From positions 16,301,043 to 16,365,042 of the forward strand of contig CM026391.1 of NCBI GenBank assembly GCA_014843695.1: a stretch of 64,000 bases of DNA, in the 5' to 3' direction. The translations under genes were made by a program, and so were the position numbers. Source of the stretch: Archivesica marissinica. Lineage: Eukaryota; Mollusca; Bivalvia; Venerida; Vesicomyidae. The number at the start of each line of letters is the position of its first letter. Within the stretch, counting starts at the first letter, position 1. Under the pieces are notes generated by a model. The model ran no database searches and was not told where the DNA came from. It worked only from the letters and a program-made list of their open reading frames with translations. Of the stretch, positions 13,685 to 24,890 are shown in pieces.

Positions 13685-13877
13685 TTAATGTTGTACCAAC
13701 AAGTAAGGTCTTATCTTGTGGTGAAAGTCGCCGAGTGACCTCCCCCCCCCCCTCACAGCAAATGTGTGTGCACCCAGGTAGAACCACCAAGCTTCTAGAG
13801 GGATAATCAACTTAATGATTTTGACGCTTGTTCAATTTCATACCGACTTCACAATCTGAACGTTATAATAACAAACC

Positions 13878-14365
13878 CTCTTTGGCAGAGTGGTCATGGT
13901 CGATGACTTCAAATCACTTGCCCTTCACCTGAATCTCTCTGTCGAATTCTTTCAAGTGAGGAAGCTATCCAGCTGGCTTGTGGTGTTTCTATGCAGGTGC
14001 CCGTCAGTGCGTGAAATAACGCTGGGAGGGGCATCTGTGGTCTTCCTCCACCAATACTAGCTGGAAAGTTGCCACATGACCTGAGATGTTGGTGCGCACC
14101 ATTAACCCATTCAACACCAAGTAACTGACATGGACTGGTCCATGACATTTTTAGACCAATTAAATTAATAAGAAAATTACATTTGGATCAGTTCATTTAT
14201 CAAAATGGGTAAATTATTTTTTCTAAAAATTGTAATATTACTTGCAAAAAGTGTAGATCCTGATGAGACGGCTCATCACGAGCCGGCTCATCTGAATCTA
14301 CACTTTTTTGTAAGCCTATTTAGAGGTCTGTGGTGTTGAAAGGGTTAAACCCCCAAAAAGAAACA
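13878..14365 (+). mobile_element. SINE-like family S4 copy with nested MITE-A
   Basis: A tRNA-like head (GGCAGAGTGGTCATGGTCGA) is followed by a body with GAATTCTTTCAAGTGAGGAA, GTGCCCGTCAG and CTTCCTCCACCAATACTAGC. Related bodies occur at 44600, 50058 and 56648. MITE-A interrupts it at 14106. No clear target duplication was found. Confidence 0.6.
14106..14344 (+). mobile_element. MITE-A copy (239 bp)
   Basis: Termini are CCCATTCAACACCAAG and GGTGTTGAAAGGG, with TTAA at 14102-14105 and 14345-14348. It is a nearly intact full-length copy and serves as reference for the 33-bp array at 38436. Confidence 0.88.
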
Positions 14366-14672
14366 AACACTGCTTGCGGCTGACAGTCACTAAGTCTTCA
14401 AACAACGGGACTGGCTGGGCCCTCTGATCAACAACCGGACTGGCTGCCAGGCCATCTGATCAACAACCCAGATTCTGATCAACAAGTGAACTGGCCGAAC
14501 CCTCTCTAATCAACAACTCGTGGCAATTTTCCGAGGGTTGACAATATCCACTGTCACGCTCATCGAGATAAAAATATTTATATACATGTAATATCATTAT
14601 TTCAAATTCAGCAGGCTGTTTCATTTAAACTTTATTTATTTTACAACGATTGGGAAGCAAGTTCTAACATTT
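14366..14672. other. No gene seen; short direct repeats
   Basis: Repeats of the type CAACAACCGGACTGGC with CCCTCTGATCAACAA occur at about 14400-14515. The rest is unique-looking. Confidence 0.5.
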
Positions 14673-14941
14673 GTCCGCCTCCGTGGTCGAGTGGTTACGG
14701 TCGCTGACTTGTATACCACTGTAACCTATCATCACTGATGGTCACGTGACGGGTTCGAGCCCCGCTCAGACCGTGTTTCATTTATATGAAAAAGTTGGCA
14801 GTTTCTTACAGAGGTTGGTGCACCCAAGTACTGGTTAACCGCTGGAGCCTGCCCAGGAAAGGTGTTGTTAGATAAACTGCCCGCCGGCGATATAGCCCAA
14901 AAATGGTGCTGATGCAGGCGTAAAACCCGAAATATAACATA
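14673..14941 (+). mobile_element. S1 tRNA-derived SINE
   Basis: The head contains an A box (TGGTCGAGTGGTTACGG) and a B box (GGTTCGAGCCC) with type II (Ser/Leu-like) spacing. The body ends AAAACCCGAAATATAACAT. A GTGAC duplication precedes the B box. This is a pol III retroposon, not a functional tRNA. Confidence 0.88.
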
Positions 14942-15293
14942 ACAATTAAAAACTCGCTATTAGATGCAAAATGCAAATTTTTTGCACTGTCTCTAATTGA
15001 TCAAACATCAGTACCGTAGCCAGAGGCAAATTTCAACTGAGACAATCTAGGGGATCCGGGGGGGCGGGCAGAAACAATATGGTAATAAGTGTATAATAAA
15101 AATGGTGTTTGCATTAGCGTCCGACCCACTAACAATGGCCTGACTCAAATATTATGACGACCCACTAACAACAGCCTGATGATACAACTGCAATGCTATG
15201 CTTATACTTGAACACCGTAAGAATAAAATCTAGAAGGAAATGGGTTGAGCAACAAGCTTTACCAACATTAGCGAGTGCCCTCCCCAATACAAT
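14942..15293. other. No gene seen
   Basis: Unique-looking DNA with two diverged copies of a CCCACTAACAAYRGCCTGA phrase near 15126 and 15162. Confidence 0.5.
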
Positions 15294-16110
15294 TTGTTTA
15301 GCATATTGTCGGAAATTGGTAAGCATATTGTCGGAAATTGTTTAGCATATTGTCAGAAATTGTTTAGCATATTGTCGGAAATTGTTCAGCATATTGTCGG
15401 AAATTGTTCAGCATATTGTCGGAAATTGTTCAGCATATTGTCGGAAATTGTTTAGCATATTGTCGGAAATTGTTCAGCATATTGTCGGAAATTGTTTAGC
15501 ATATTATCGGAAATTGTTTAGCATATTGTCGGTAATTGTTTAGCATATTGTTGGTAATTGTTTAGCATATTGTCGGAAATTGTTTTAGCATATTGTTGGA
15601 AATTGTTTTAGCATATTGCCAGAAATTGTTTAGCATATTGTTGGTAATTGTTTAGCATATTGTTGGTAATTGTTTAGCATATTGTTGGTAATTGTTTAGC
15701 ATATTGTCGGAAATTGTTTTAGCATATTGTCAGAAATTGTTTTAGCATATTGTTGGAAATTGGTTAGCATATTGTTGGAAATTGTTTTATTATATTTTCA
15801 AGTTGTTTAGCATATTGTCGGAAATTGTTCAACAAATGTTCGGAAATTGTTTAGCATATTGCCAGAAATTGTTTAGCATATTGTCGGAAATTGTTTTAGC
15901 ATATTGTTGGAAATTGGTTAGCATATTGTTGGAAATTGGTTAGCATATTGTTGGAAATTGGTTAGCATATTGTTGGAAATTGGTTAGCATATTGTTGGAA
16001 ATTGGTTAGCATATTGTGCATATTGTCGGAAATTGGTTAGCATATTGTGCATATTGTCAGAAATTGGTTAGCATATTGTGCATATTGTCGGAAATTGGTT
16101 AGCATATTTT
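15294..16110. repeat. 22-bp minisatellite array (about 37 copies)
   Basis: The unit is TTGTTTAGCATATTGTCGG followed by AAA. Right-hand units switch to TTGGTTAGC and to a composite with an extra GCATATTGT. Confidence 0.94.
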
Positions 16111-16611
16111 GTAAGTACCGTTAATCAATTGAGATAAAGAAATTTGTATAAATGCTACCAGGTTGGATTTTATTACGAGAAATCATGCTGGGGTTGTCTA
16201 GTGTGTGGGATAGAATAATCTTGGACACAGATGTCCGCAAAAATGAGGAAGTGGGTACACAAAAGGACGTGGAGATATTACAGGTTACTGTAAGAATGGC
16301 CTGTAGGCATGAGTATGAATAACTCTTGTATTGTAGCTTGAAGGAGAATCTACTGAAACACCTGTTTTCAAGTGTGCATTGTTCAAAAAAACTACCCTGT
16401 GCACAGCTGGGGTACAATACTTTTCGAAGTGACATGTTGTTATGCACATTATTTACTCATTCTCTGTTCAGTTCAATGTGGACTGTTACATTGAAAATAA
16501 AGAAAAGGTTTTTTGTGTGAAATAATTTAGATGAAAACAGATTTACTAGATTTAACAAATTCTGAATGTTTAACGAAGTAATTTGGACAAACAAGAAGAA
16601 TGTGTCCGTTT
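16111..16611. other. No gene seen
   Basis: AT-rich DNA. A 108-codon minus-strand open frame (16121-16447) shows no recognisable domain, and the sequence has no other gene signals. Confidence 0.5.
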
Positions 16612-16813
16612 CACATTTACTCTCTGTCTGTTTCCGATTTACTCTGTCTGTTTCCGATTTACTCTCTGTCTGTTTCAGATTTACTCTGTCTGTTTCAGAT
16701 TTACTCTGTCTGTTTCAGATTTACTTTTTGTCTGTTTCACATTTACTCTCTGTCTGTTTCAGATTTACTGTCTTTTTCAGATTTACTTTTTGTTACCAAT
16801 TTGTGTTTCACAT
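16612..16813. repeat. Short 18-22-bp tandem array
   Basis: About nine copies of CTCTGTCTGTTTCAGATTTA, with CTCTCTG length variants and CCGATT/CACATT substitutions. Confidence 0.88.
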
Positions 16814-16948
16814 TTAGCGTTTTATTTGCACACCATAAACTATTGAGATCGAATCTTGTTTTTTAACATTTTATCGTTTCATTTGTGCAGATTTGGGTCA
16901 CAAATTATATTCTCAATTTCTGTTGCTCTTTTCCTTTTTCCATTGAAA

Positions 16949-18302
16949 CAAACTAGGCCATTAGATCGCACTAGATCAACCTAAGCTGTTAGCTCAAGCT
17001 AGGTCACTATATCAAAGTACGCTGTTAGCTCAAACTAGGTCACTAGATCAACCTAAGCTGTTAGCTCAAACTAGGTCACTATATCAAAGTACGCTGTTAG
17101 CTCAAACTAGGTCACTATATCAAAGTACGCTGTTAGCTCAAACTAGGTCACTATATCAAAGTACGCTGTTAGCTCAAACTAGGTCACTATATCAAACTAA
17201 GCTGTTAGCTCAAACTAGGTCACTATATCAAAGTAAGCTGTTAGCTCAAACTAGGTCACTATATCAAAGTACGCTGTTAGCTCAAACTAGGTCACTATAT
17301 CAAAGTACGCTGTTAGCTCAAACTAGGTCACTATATCAAAGTAAGCTGTTAGCTCAAACTAGGTCACTATATCAAAGTACGCTGTTAGCTCAAACTAGGT
17401 CACTATATCAAAGTACGCTGTTAGCTCAAACTAGGTCACTATATCAAAGTACGCTGTTAGCTCAAACTAGGTCACTATATCAAAGTACGCTGTTAGCTCA
17501 AACTAGGTCACTATATCAAAGTACGCTGTTAGCTCAAACTAGGTCACTATATCAAAGTACGCTGTTAGCTCAAACTAGGTCACTATATCAAAGTACGCTG
17601 TTAGCTCAAACTAGGTCACTATATCAAACTAAGCTGTTAGCTCAAACTAGGTCACTATATCAAAGTAAGCTGTTAGCTCAAACTAGGTCACTATATCAAA
17701 GTACGCTGTTAGCTCAAACTAGGTCACTATATCAAAGTACGCTGTTAGCTCAAACTAGGTCACTATATCAAAGTAAGCTGTTAGCTCAAACTAGGTCACT
17801 ATATCAAAGTACGCTGTTAGCTCAAACTAGGTCACTATATCAAAGTACGCTGTTAGCTCAAACTAGGTCACTATATCATAGTACGCTGTTAGCTCAAACT
17901 AGGTCATTAAATCAACCTAAGCTGTTAGCTCAAACTAGGTCACTATATCAAAGTACGCTGTTAGCTCAAACTAGGTCACTAGATCAACCTAAGCTGTTAG
18001 CTCAAACTAGATCACTATATCAAAGTAAGCTGTTAGCTCAAGCTAGGTCACTATATCAAACTAAGCTGCTAGATCATATTAGCTGACTAGATCAAACTCT
18101 CCTGTTAGATCAAACTAGGTCACTGGATCAAACTCTCCTGTTAGATCAAACTAGGTCACTGGATCAAACTCTGCTGTTTGATCAAACTAGGTCTCTTGAT
18201 CAAATTAAGCAGATCAAACTAGGTCACTTGATCAAACCAAGCTGATAGATCAAACTAAGCCATTATATCCACTAGGTCATTAGACCAAACTAGGTCACTT
18301 GA
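16949..18302. repeat. 36-bp minisatellite array (about 36 copies)
   Basis: The unit is GCTGTTAGCTCAAACTAGGT followed by CACTATATCAAAGTAC. The centre is very homogeneous. Both edges, and especially 18060-18300, are diverged, the usual pattern for unequal exchange. Confidence 0.95.
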
Positions 18303-18668
18303 TTTGTTTGTGTATGTGGTAGATGTTGTCAGGGAAAGGCTTTGCAACAGTCTCCGAAGTGTCGGTCGTATTATTAAATTTGTTGTTGTACCAGCTGAAT
18401 TAATTGCCGCTATATCTTAATTCTTTGTACCATATTACAAAATCTGATGTTATTCACAAGCTTCAGAGTGTCCAATTTGTTTATTTTTCTCAGACTAAAA
18501 TTATTTTTAAATGAATGATGCATAAGGAACCGGTTTTATATTTGCTTTACAAAAGAGATACTGACAGAAGTAGATAAGACAGGCAGGTGGGGTATGCATG
18601 TGTAGATAAGACAGGCAGGTGGGGTATGATATTTGTATTATGTCTTATTTCGTTATACACACATTTGT
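18303..18668. other. No gene seen; one small duplication
   Basis: A phrase GTAGATAAGACAGGCAGGTG is repeated at about 18570 and 18601. The rest is unique-looking. Confidence 0.5.
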
Positions 18669-18680
18669 CTTTTTTCTATA

Positions 18681-18946
18681 GTCCGCCTCCGTGGTCGAGT
18701 GGTTAAGGTCGCTGACTTGTATACCACTGTAACCTATCATCACTGATGGTCACGGGTTCGAGCCCCGCTCAGGCCGTGTCTCATTTATATGAAAAAGTTG
18801 GCAGTTTCTTACGGAGGTTGGTGCACCCAAGTACTGGTTAACCGCTGGAGCCTGCCCAGGAAAGGTGTTGTTAAGTAAACTGCCCGCCGGCGATATAGCC
18901 CAAAATGGTGCTGATGCAGGCGTAAAACCCGAAATATAACATATAA
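18681..18946 (+). mobile_element. S1 SINE with perfect 12-bp TSD
   Basis: A full-length 266-bp copy with A box TGGTCGAGTGGTTAAGG and B box GGTTCGAGCCC. CTTTTTTCTATA flanks both sides (18669-18680 and 18947-18958), which shows LINE-type retroposition. Use as the S1 reference copy. Confidence 0.93.
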
Positions 18947-18958
18947 CTTTTTTCTATA

Positions 18959-20083
18959 TGTAAAATATTGTGTGTCCCATCGAACCCCATTTAAAATATA
19001 AATGCACCATTATAAGCAGAACGATTCCATACATTGTTGTATATATAAAACATGTAAGGCTACTAGAGAATGTGCTTCGGCCCCTACTAGTCACTGGATT
19101 GGGCAAATAAATGGGGAACTTTTTGGGGCCCGAAAATTTTTTTTTTTTTTTTTTAAAAAGTACTGAAAGCATCTGATGTAGTAAAAAAAATGTACAGACA
19201 ACATTATCAGTTTCATTATAACCAACAGACATTTTCAGCATTTTAAAAGTAAAATGAGCAATGTTACTATACTGTAAAATTGAATATATTTGAACTAGGT
19301 ATTCTATATCAATTTGGTAATAAAAATCTTTGATTACAATGTTTGATGTCCACTTAGGTACATCTGAGGTCTTTGCTCTTAATTGCATTGTGGAAATGCA
19401 AGATTGTTTCCTTTGACCTTTTAATGCAAATGGGAAAGGGCTCTTGACGGGCGGTGATTCATTAGAGTGACTTTTACAAAGGCCCTGTGAAATGGATGTG
19501 AAGTTTGATATTGAAAACCTATCCAAAGGACACAAGACTATGACAGGATGAAGAATGCCTAGCAGCTGATGTATTTGACGCACTTTGTCATTTAATAATC
19601 CACTTGTATTGAGATAAAGTCTTGAAAATGAACTGGTTTCCTGTGCAGATATTTGAATGTATAAAGAGGTCTTTGATCAGTGTTAATACAGGCTGTTATA
19701 AATTGACAGATAAAACGTTCAGCTATAGCCTGCATGTTATGTGTGAGAACTTTATTATTTGAAGGTTTTATGTTCAAAGGAATGTCTTTTTCTTTCATTA
19801 TTTCCTATTTTAAATATGTAAAATAGTACCAAAATACAATATAAAACAAAAACAGCCGTATGTCAACATTATTTTATTAAATTATTATCTTAAAGGCTCC
19901 GGTCGAATAATCTTAATATGACTCATATCCCTTGAAAACTCTTATTGGAAACAAGAAAAGGTAGACCCATGTTATTTAGGGGGCAGTGGAGACTTCATTG
20001 TGAAGGTCGGATCGTGGACCAGTGGCCAAAACATTCATAAAACCATACTGTAATAATAATCAAGCATTACATTCTGTCTGTTG
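18959..20083. other. Unique sequence; one unexplained minus-strand open frame
   Basis: No element is recognised. A 209-codon minus-strand open frame (18954-19583) passes through a poly-A run (19138-19158) as poly-Lys and shows no known domain. A second frame at 19592-19798 is not in phase with it. I do not call either a gene. Confidence 0.5.
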
Positions 20084-20087
20084 TTAG

Positions 20088-20638
20088 CCCTTTCCTTCAT
20101 AGAGATTTAGGTTAATATACTATTATATCTCCATACAAACGACAGCCATTTAACCCTTTCCTTCATAGAGATTTAGGTTAATATACTATTATATCTCCAT
20201 ACAAACGACAGCCATTTTGCTATCATACAGTGGATAAGTAGTTGCCATATCTATCCCACCTCCATAGATATTACTGGGACTACATGAGATTCCGGCCTTA
20301 ATTATGAACATTGGTTTGGCTACTACCGTGTCAATGTGTGTCGCATTGGTAATGCCATCAAGAGGTGCTTCTATGAGGGAAAGGGTTTATGAACATTGGT
20401 TTGGCTACTACCGTGTCAATGTGTGTCGCATTGGTAATGCCATCAAGAGGTGCTTCTATGAGGGAAAGGGTTTATGAACATTGGTTTGGCTACTACCGTG
20501 TCAATGTGTGTCGCATTGGTAATGCCATCAAGAGGTGCTTCTATGAGGGAAAGGGTTTATGAACATTGGTTTGGCTACTACCGTGTCAATGTGTGTCGCA
20601 TTGGTAATGCCATCAAGAGGTGCTTCTATGAGGGAATG
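20088..20638 (+). mobile_element. MITE-B second copy, both ends locally amplified
   Basis: It starts CCCTTTCCTTCATAGAGATT after TTAG (a decayed TTAA). Two copies of the 67-bp 5' unit are followed by the single-copy middle (GCTATCATACAGTGGATAAG ... TACTGGGACTACATGAGATT) and four copies of an 85-bp 3' unit ending GAGGGAAAGGG. The final terminus is decayed (GAGGGAATGGAG). Confidence 0.8.
20304..20638. repeat. 85-bp array at MITE-B 3' end (4 copies)
   Basis: The unit runs from ATGAACATTGGTTTGGCTAC to GGTGCTTCTATGAGGGAAAG plus GGTTT, with starts at 20304, 20389, 20474 and 20559. Copies are almost identical, suggesting recent amplification. Confidence 0.93.
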
Positions 20639-20883
20639 GAGTAAGTGGAACTACAATTTCATACAACATTAATTTTCTGTTCCCTAAACTAAATTGCCAG
20701 TTATTAAATGTTAATTTAGAAAGTTGTTTATTTTTATTGCCCTTGGTAATTGACTTATGAAATCAAAATTAGTTTTAGTTTAAACATATTTATTTTCTGT
20801 CAATACATGATTATTTACAACAACTGATATAAGGATTAATATATAAAATTAGTTTTGCAGCTCACGTGTTGTATATTTCAGCC

Positions 20884-21444
20884 CAGGGATCATTCTAGAG
20901 GGCGATGTGGGCGAAATTGTCGCCCTAGGGATCCTGACTTCGCCCTCTGGGGGCCCCACTTCTCCCTAAAAAAATGTTTTAAAAATTATTTTTTGGTTTT
21001 TACGATTTTCAAACAAAATGTTGTCTATTAAGAAACACTGGCCCATTATAAAGCACTCCTTCTATTCAAATGTTGTATTTAACCCTTTCAACCCCACAGG
21101 CCTCTAAATAGGCTTATGAAAAGTGTAGATCCAGATGAGCCGGCTCGTGACGAGCCGTCTCATCAGGATCTGCACTTTTTTGCCAGTAATAATTATTACT
21201 ATTTTTAGATAAAATTACCCATTTTGATAAATGAACTGGTCCAAAGGTAATTTTCTTATCAATTTATTGGTCTGAAAATATCACGCACCAGTCCATGTCA
21301 GTTACTTGGGGTTGAATGAGTTAATGGTTGTTGTACTGTGCATTTTAACCCTATTTTGCAGAAGTATATTAAAGAACACCATTTAAGGAAGCGATCACGC
21401 GCTTTCTCACTTCTCCCAAAAATTCTGACCTAGAATGAACCCTG
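20884..21444 (+). mobile_element. CAGGG-ended DNA element with 5-bp TSD, copy 2
   Basis: Termini are CAGGGATCATTCTAGAGGG and CTAGAATGAACCCTG, with CAGCC on both sides (20879-20883 and 21445-21449). The body aligns with copy 1. MITE-A is nested at a different site and in the opposite orientation. Confidence 0.78.
21083..21320 (-). mobile_element. MITE-A copy nested in CAGGG element 2
   Basis: It begins CCCTTTCAACCCCACAGG and ends GGGGTTGAATGAG, with TTAA at 21079-21082 and 21321-21324. The palindrome GAGCCGGCTCGTGACGAGCC is present. The uninserted site is seen in copy 1 (TGTTGTATTTATCAG, about 10763). Confidence 0.83.
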
Positions 21445-21510
21445 CAGCCTATGTGGCGATATTTGAATATTAGGGAAAAAGGTATCATTGTTGTTGTCCG
21501 AACCTATTTA

Positions 21511-21811
21511 CATCTTCTTAATGGGTATTCACCTAACTTGGTAGAACACTTGCATCTTCTTAATGAGCATTCACCTAACTTGGTAGAACACTTGCATCTG
21601 CTTAATGGGTATTCACCTAGCTTGGTAGAACACTTGCATCTGCTTAATGAGCATTCACCTAACTTGGTAGAACACTTGCATCTTCTTAATGGGTATTCAC
21701 CTAACTTGGTAGAACACTTGCATCTTCTTAATGGGTATTCACCTAACTTGGTAGAACACTTGCATCTGCTTAATGGGCATTAACCTAACTTGGTAGAACA
21801 CTTGCATCTGC
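21511..21811. repeat. 42-bp array (about 7 copies)
   Basis: The unit is CATCTTCTTAATGGGTATTC followed by ACCTAACTTGGTAGAACACT and TG. Because 42 is a multiple of 3 it gives an open frame with a HLLNGYSPNLVE repeat, which I treat as a by-product. Confidence 0.92.
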
Positions 21812-22562
21812 TGGATAGATGTTCATTGAACATCCAGGTGGAACATCCAGTCCGACCTCCACAATGTGCATGTCGTGACCTAGCCACCTCCCGCAGTAGC
21901 AGCTCATTCAAGACTTTGTCTCATCGACACTAACACAGACGCCTCGTGTAAGTATGGCATGAGGGGAACAGCCCGGGGGATGCCTTGACGTGATGCAGAC
22001 AGACCCTTGAAGAAGATATCTGAGCCAGTTTCTGCTACTGCGGGATGACAGATATGCCTGATGTGGCTCTAACAATGACCCGTTGTTCGAAGGAAATTCA
22101 CCATCCAGAACTTGTCACCCTGGACCGAAGGAAGAGGATGCCTGATCGGGATGTCGGCATAACCAACGTAGCACCTACTTAAACTTCTTAGAGAAACCAG
22201 TTGCCCACATGCCTCGGCGGAGGCGGCTATAAACAAAGCTACAGAATCATTGAACATAGACCTCTGAGAGAGGTGTTTCTTCTAGTTTAATGTCAAATAA
22301 TATTTCCTGTCAATAGTTCTCATTGGCTATGCAGTTTTAGCAGAGCATGAAAGTAATCTAAATGCCTTAAGATTTGATAGATGTTCAAAATTGGAGATTA
22401 CATAAATTATCACTGGGGATTGATAAAGTATACAGACATATTTTAGAGATGATTAACGACTGATTATTAAATTAGCTTAGAAATTCTTCTTCTTTACCCT
22501 ACACATTTCTTTGAATGTATTACTTGTCATGCAGATAATGTGAAAATGATTTATATGAAAAT
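21812..22562. other. No gene seen
   Basis: Unique-looking, with a relatively GC-rich part at 21830-22230 (CCTCCCGCAGTAGCAG, CTCGGCGGAGGCGGC). No conserved frame or element terminus is recognised. Confidence 0.5.
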
Positions 22563-23024
22563 AATTTACTTCTTAATTTATAGTTTTGCTTATAGTTACT
22601 TCTTAGTTTATAGTTTTGTTCATAGTTACTTCTTAGTTCATAGTTTTGTTAATAGTTACTTCTTAGTTTATAGTTTTGTTAATAGTTACTTCTTAGTTCA
22701 TAGTTTTGTTAATAGTTACTTCTTAGTTTATAGTTTTGTTAATAGTTACTTCTTAGTTCATAGTTTTGTTAATAGTTACTTCTTAGTTTATAGTTTTGTT
22801 TATAGTTACTTCTTAGTTTATAGTTTTGTTAATAGTTACTTCTTAGTTTATAGTTTTGTTAATAGTTACTTCTTAGTTTATGGTTTTGTTTATAGTTACT
22901 TCTTAGTTTATAGTTTTGTTAATAGTTACTTCTTAGTTTATGGTTTTGTTTATAGTTACTTCTTAGTTCATAGTTTTGTTAATAGTTACTTCTTAGTTTA
23001 TAGTTTTGTTTATAGTTAGTTTGA
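22563..23024. repeat. 30-bp AT-rich array (about 15 copies)
   Basis: The unit is TAGTTACTTCTTAGTTTATA followed by GTTTTGTTAA. Alternating TTCATAG/TTTATAG and TTAATAG/TTTATAG variants form a 60-bp pair in the left half. The open frame across it is a by-product of the unit length. Confidence 0.93.
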
Positions 23025-23129
23025 TTTACTTCTCGAGTTCAGTCAATTAAAACAAACAATGATAAAGCAATGATAGAATGTTGATAAATTTTCAGTGCTA
23101 TTAATATGTCCATGTACAGAACACATCCA

Positions 23130-23648
23130 GTTGAACCCTTTTCCACACTGAAACATAGTCCTTTTCCACATTGAGACACAGTCCTTTTCCACATTGAGAC
23201 ACAGTCCTTTTCCACATTGAGACACAGTCCTTTACCACATTGAGACACAGTCCTTTTCCACATTGAGACACAGTCCTTTTCCACATTGAGACACAGTCCT
23301 TTACCACATTGAGACACAGTCCTTTTCCACATTGAGACACAGTCCTTTACCACATTGAGACACAGTCCTTTTCCACATTGAGACAGTCCTTTTCCACATT
23401 GAGACACAGTCCTTTACCACATTGAGACAGTCCTTTTCCACATTGAGACACAGTCCTTTACCACATTGAGACACAGTCCTTTTCCACATTGAGACAGTCC
23501 TTTTCCACATTGAGACACAGTCCTTTACCACATTGAGACACAGTCCTTTTCCACATTGAGACAGTCCTTTTCCACATTGAGACAGTCCTTTTCCACATTG
23601 AGACACAGTCCTTTTCCACATTGAGACAGTCCTTTTCCACATTGAGGC
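23130..23648. repeat. 21/23-bp array (about 23 copies)
   Basis: The unit is CAGTCCTTTTCCACATTGAG plus ACA, with a 21-bp form lacking CA and a TTTACC variant. The mixture of lengths shifts frame, so the minus-strand open frames are not credible genes. Confidence 0.93.
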
Positions 23649-23709
23649 ATATAGACATTGTTACTCTTATATACAACTGTAGCTCCATACACATGGCAGC
23701 CATTTATTT

Positions 23710-23926
23710 ACAATGATTGTGATAGCGCAGTGGATGTGCGTTCGCTTCAGGTGCGAAAGGTCCGCTGGAGCCATTACAATTGTGCCCTTAGGCAAGGCAT
23801 TAAAATTCCACGTTGCCTCTTCTCTCTCCATTGTGACGTTGGATTCCATCAGGAATGAGGTCTCGGGAGTGATTAATATAAGTTGTAAGAACTTGTTTCG
23901 CAATCGAGCTAAAGTAACTTTAGTAT
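23710..23926 (+). mobile_element. S2 tRNA-derived SINE, B box deleted
   Basis: Head GATAGCGCAGTGGATGTGCG is followed directly by AGGTCCGCTGGAGCC, so the B box segment present in the copy at 25604 is missing. The body carries GGCAAGGCATT, GAATGAGGTCTCGGGAGTGA and the tail AATATAAGTTGTAAGAACTT. Confidence 0.75.
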
Positions 23927-24733
23927 GTATTGATTATATGATTAGTGGGTCCGAGGTTAATGGATCAACAGTCATTATGACTATCCAGAGATTCCTGGAA
24001 ATGTCTAAAGGTTGTATAGACATTGTATCTAGTTGCTTCTGGTTGCTCGGCTACAAATGTATCAATAGTATGTGATATTTGTAATGAGAGAGGTCGGTCA
24101 GTTACTGCCCCTGAATACTCCCTAAAAGTAGATAGGTCCTATTAAGCGTTTTCCTCTGTTTTTATCGTTGTTTCCTTTGCACAACATGCTAACAATTTTA
24201 TTCCACTATCGCTTTATATGATTATTAAATTCTCCTACAGCGTATGCAATGGGTACTTATTTGTAAAACAATGCTCTCAGTTAACACAATTTTGATAAAA
24301 TCACAATTATCATATCACAACACCTTGTTAGGGCACAACAGTAAAAACAAAGGATTCTAACTGAAAGGACCGTTTCACATTTTGGAATAAATCAGACTTT
24401 ATCTGCCAAGGGAGGTAATAGAAAATTAGAGATGTCTCTCATTGTGTCAGAAGGTGTGTGAATGAGTTACGTGTTTTATATGCTTGTATTGTCAACAGTA
24501 ACTGCTCTTCTGTTAGAAAACCACGAGGTTTACAGCGTTTGTAATAATCGTCTTTCGGTGTTCAAGTACGATGTTTGAAACCCAGGTCCGAAAGACCAGT
24601 AGAGAGGACAATGTAATTAATGAATTAATATGCAACTTGAAGCTTTGTTGTTCGTGTTGTTCGTAATGTTGTATTTGCCAACGTGAGGACATCAGTCTTG
24701 TAACTCCTCCCCCCCAGGCAAGCTATTGTATTG
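23927..24733. other. No gene seen
   Basis: Unique-looking AT-rich DNA. Open frames entering from the SINE at 23713-24075 have no recognisable domain. Confidence 0.5.
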
Positions 24734-24858
24734 TACATTGCAACCAGGCCTGGAGGTTATAAAACTCAAGCTTTCTCATTGGTTTAGCCAAGAGCAAATC
24801 TCAGACTCAACCAATCATATCACCTGAATTCGAGATTTGAGAAAAGTTTTATAATTTC
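24734..24858. repeat. Imperfect inverted repeat (possible small foldback element)
   Basis: TTATAAAACTCAAGCTTTCTCA on the left is mirrored by TGAGAAAAGTTTTATAA on the right, with CATTGGTTTAG and CAACCAATCATAT between. No target duplication was found. Confidence 0.4.
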
Positions 24859-24890
24859 TAAGGACCCAGTGTCCTGCAATATAGGTTTGA

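Noticed and set aside
14673..14770. A functional tRNA-Ser or tRNA-Leu gene
   Set aside because: A and B boxes are present, but the same sequence with a fixed body and TSDs recurs seven times, so it is a SINE head.
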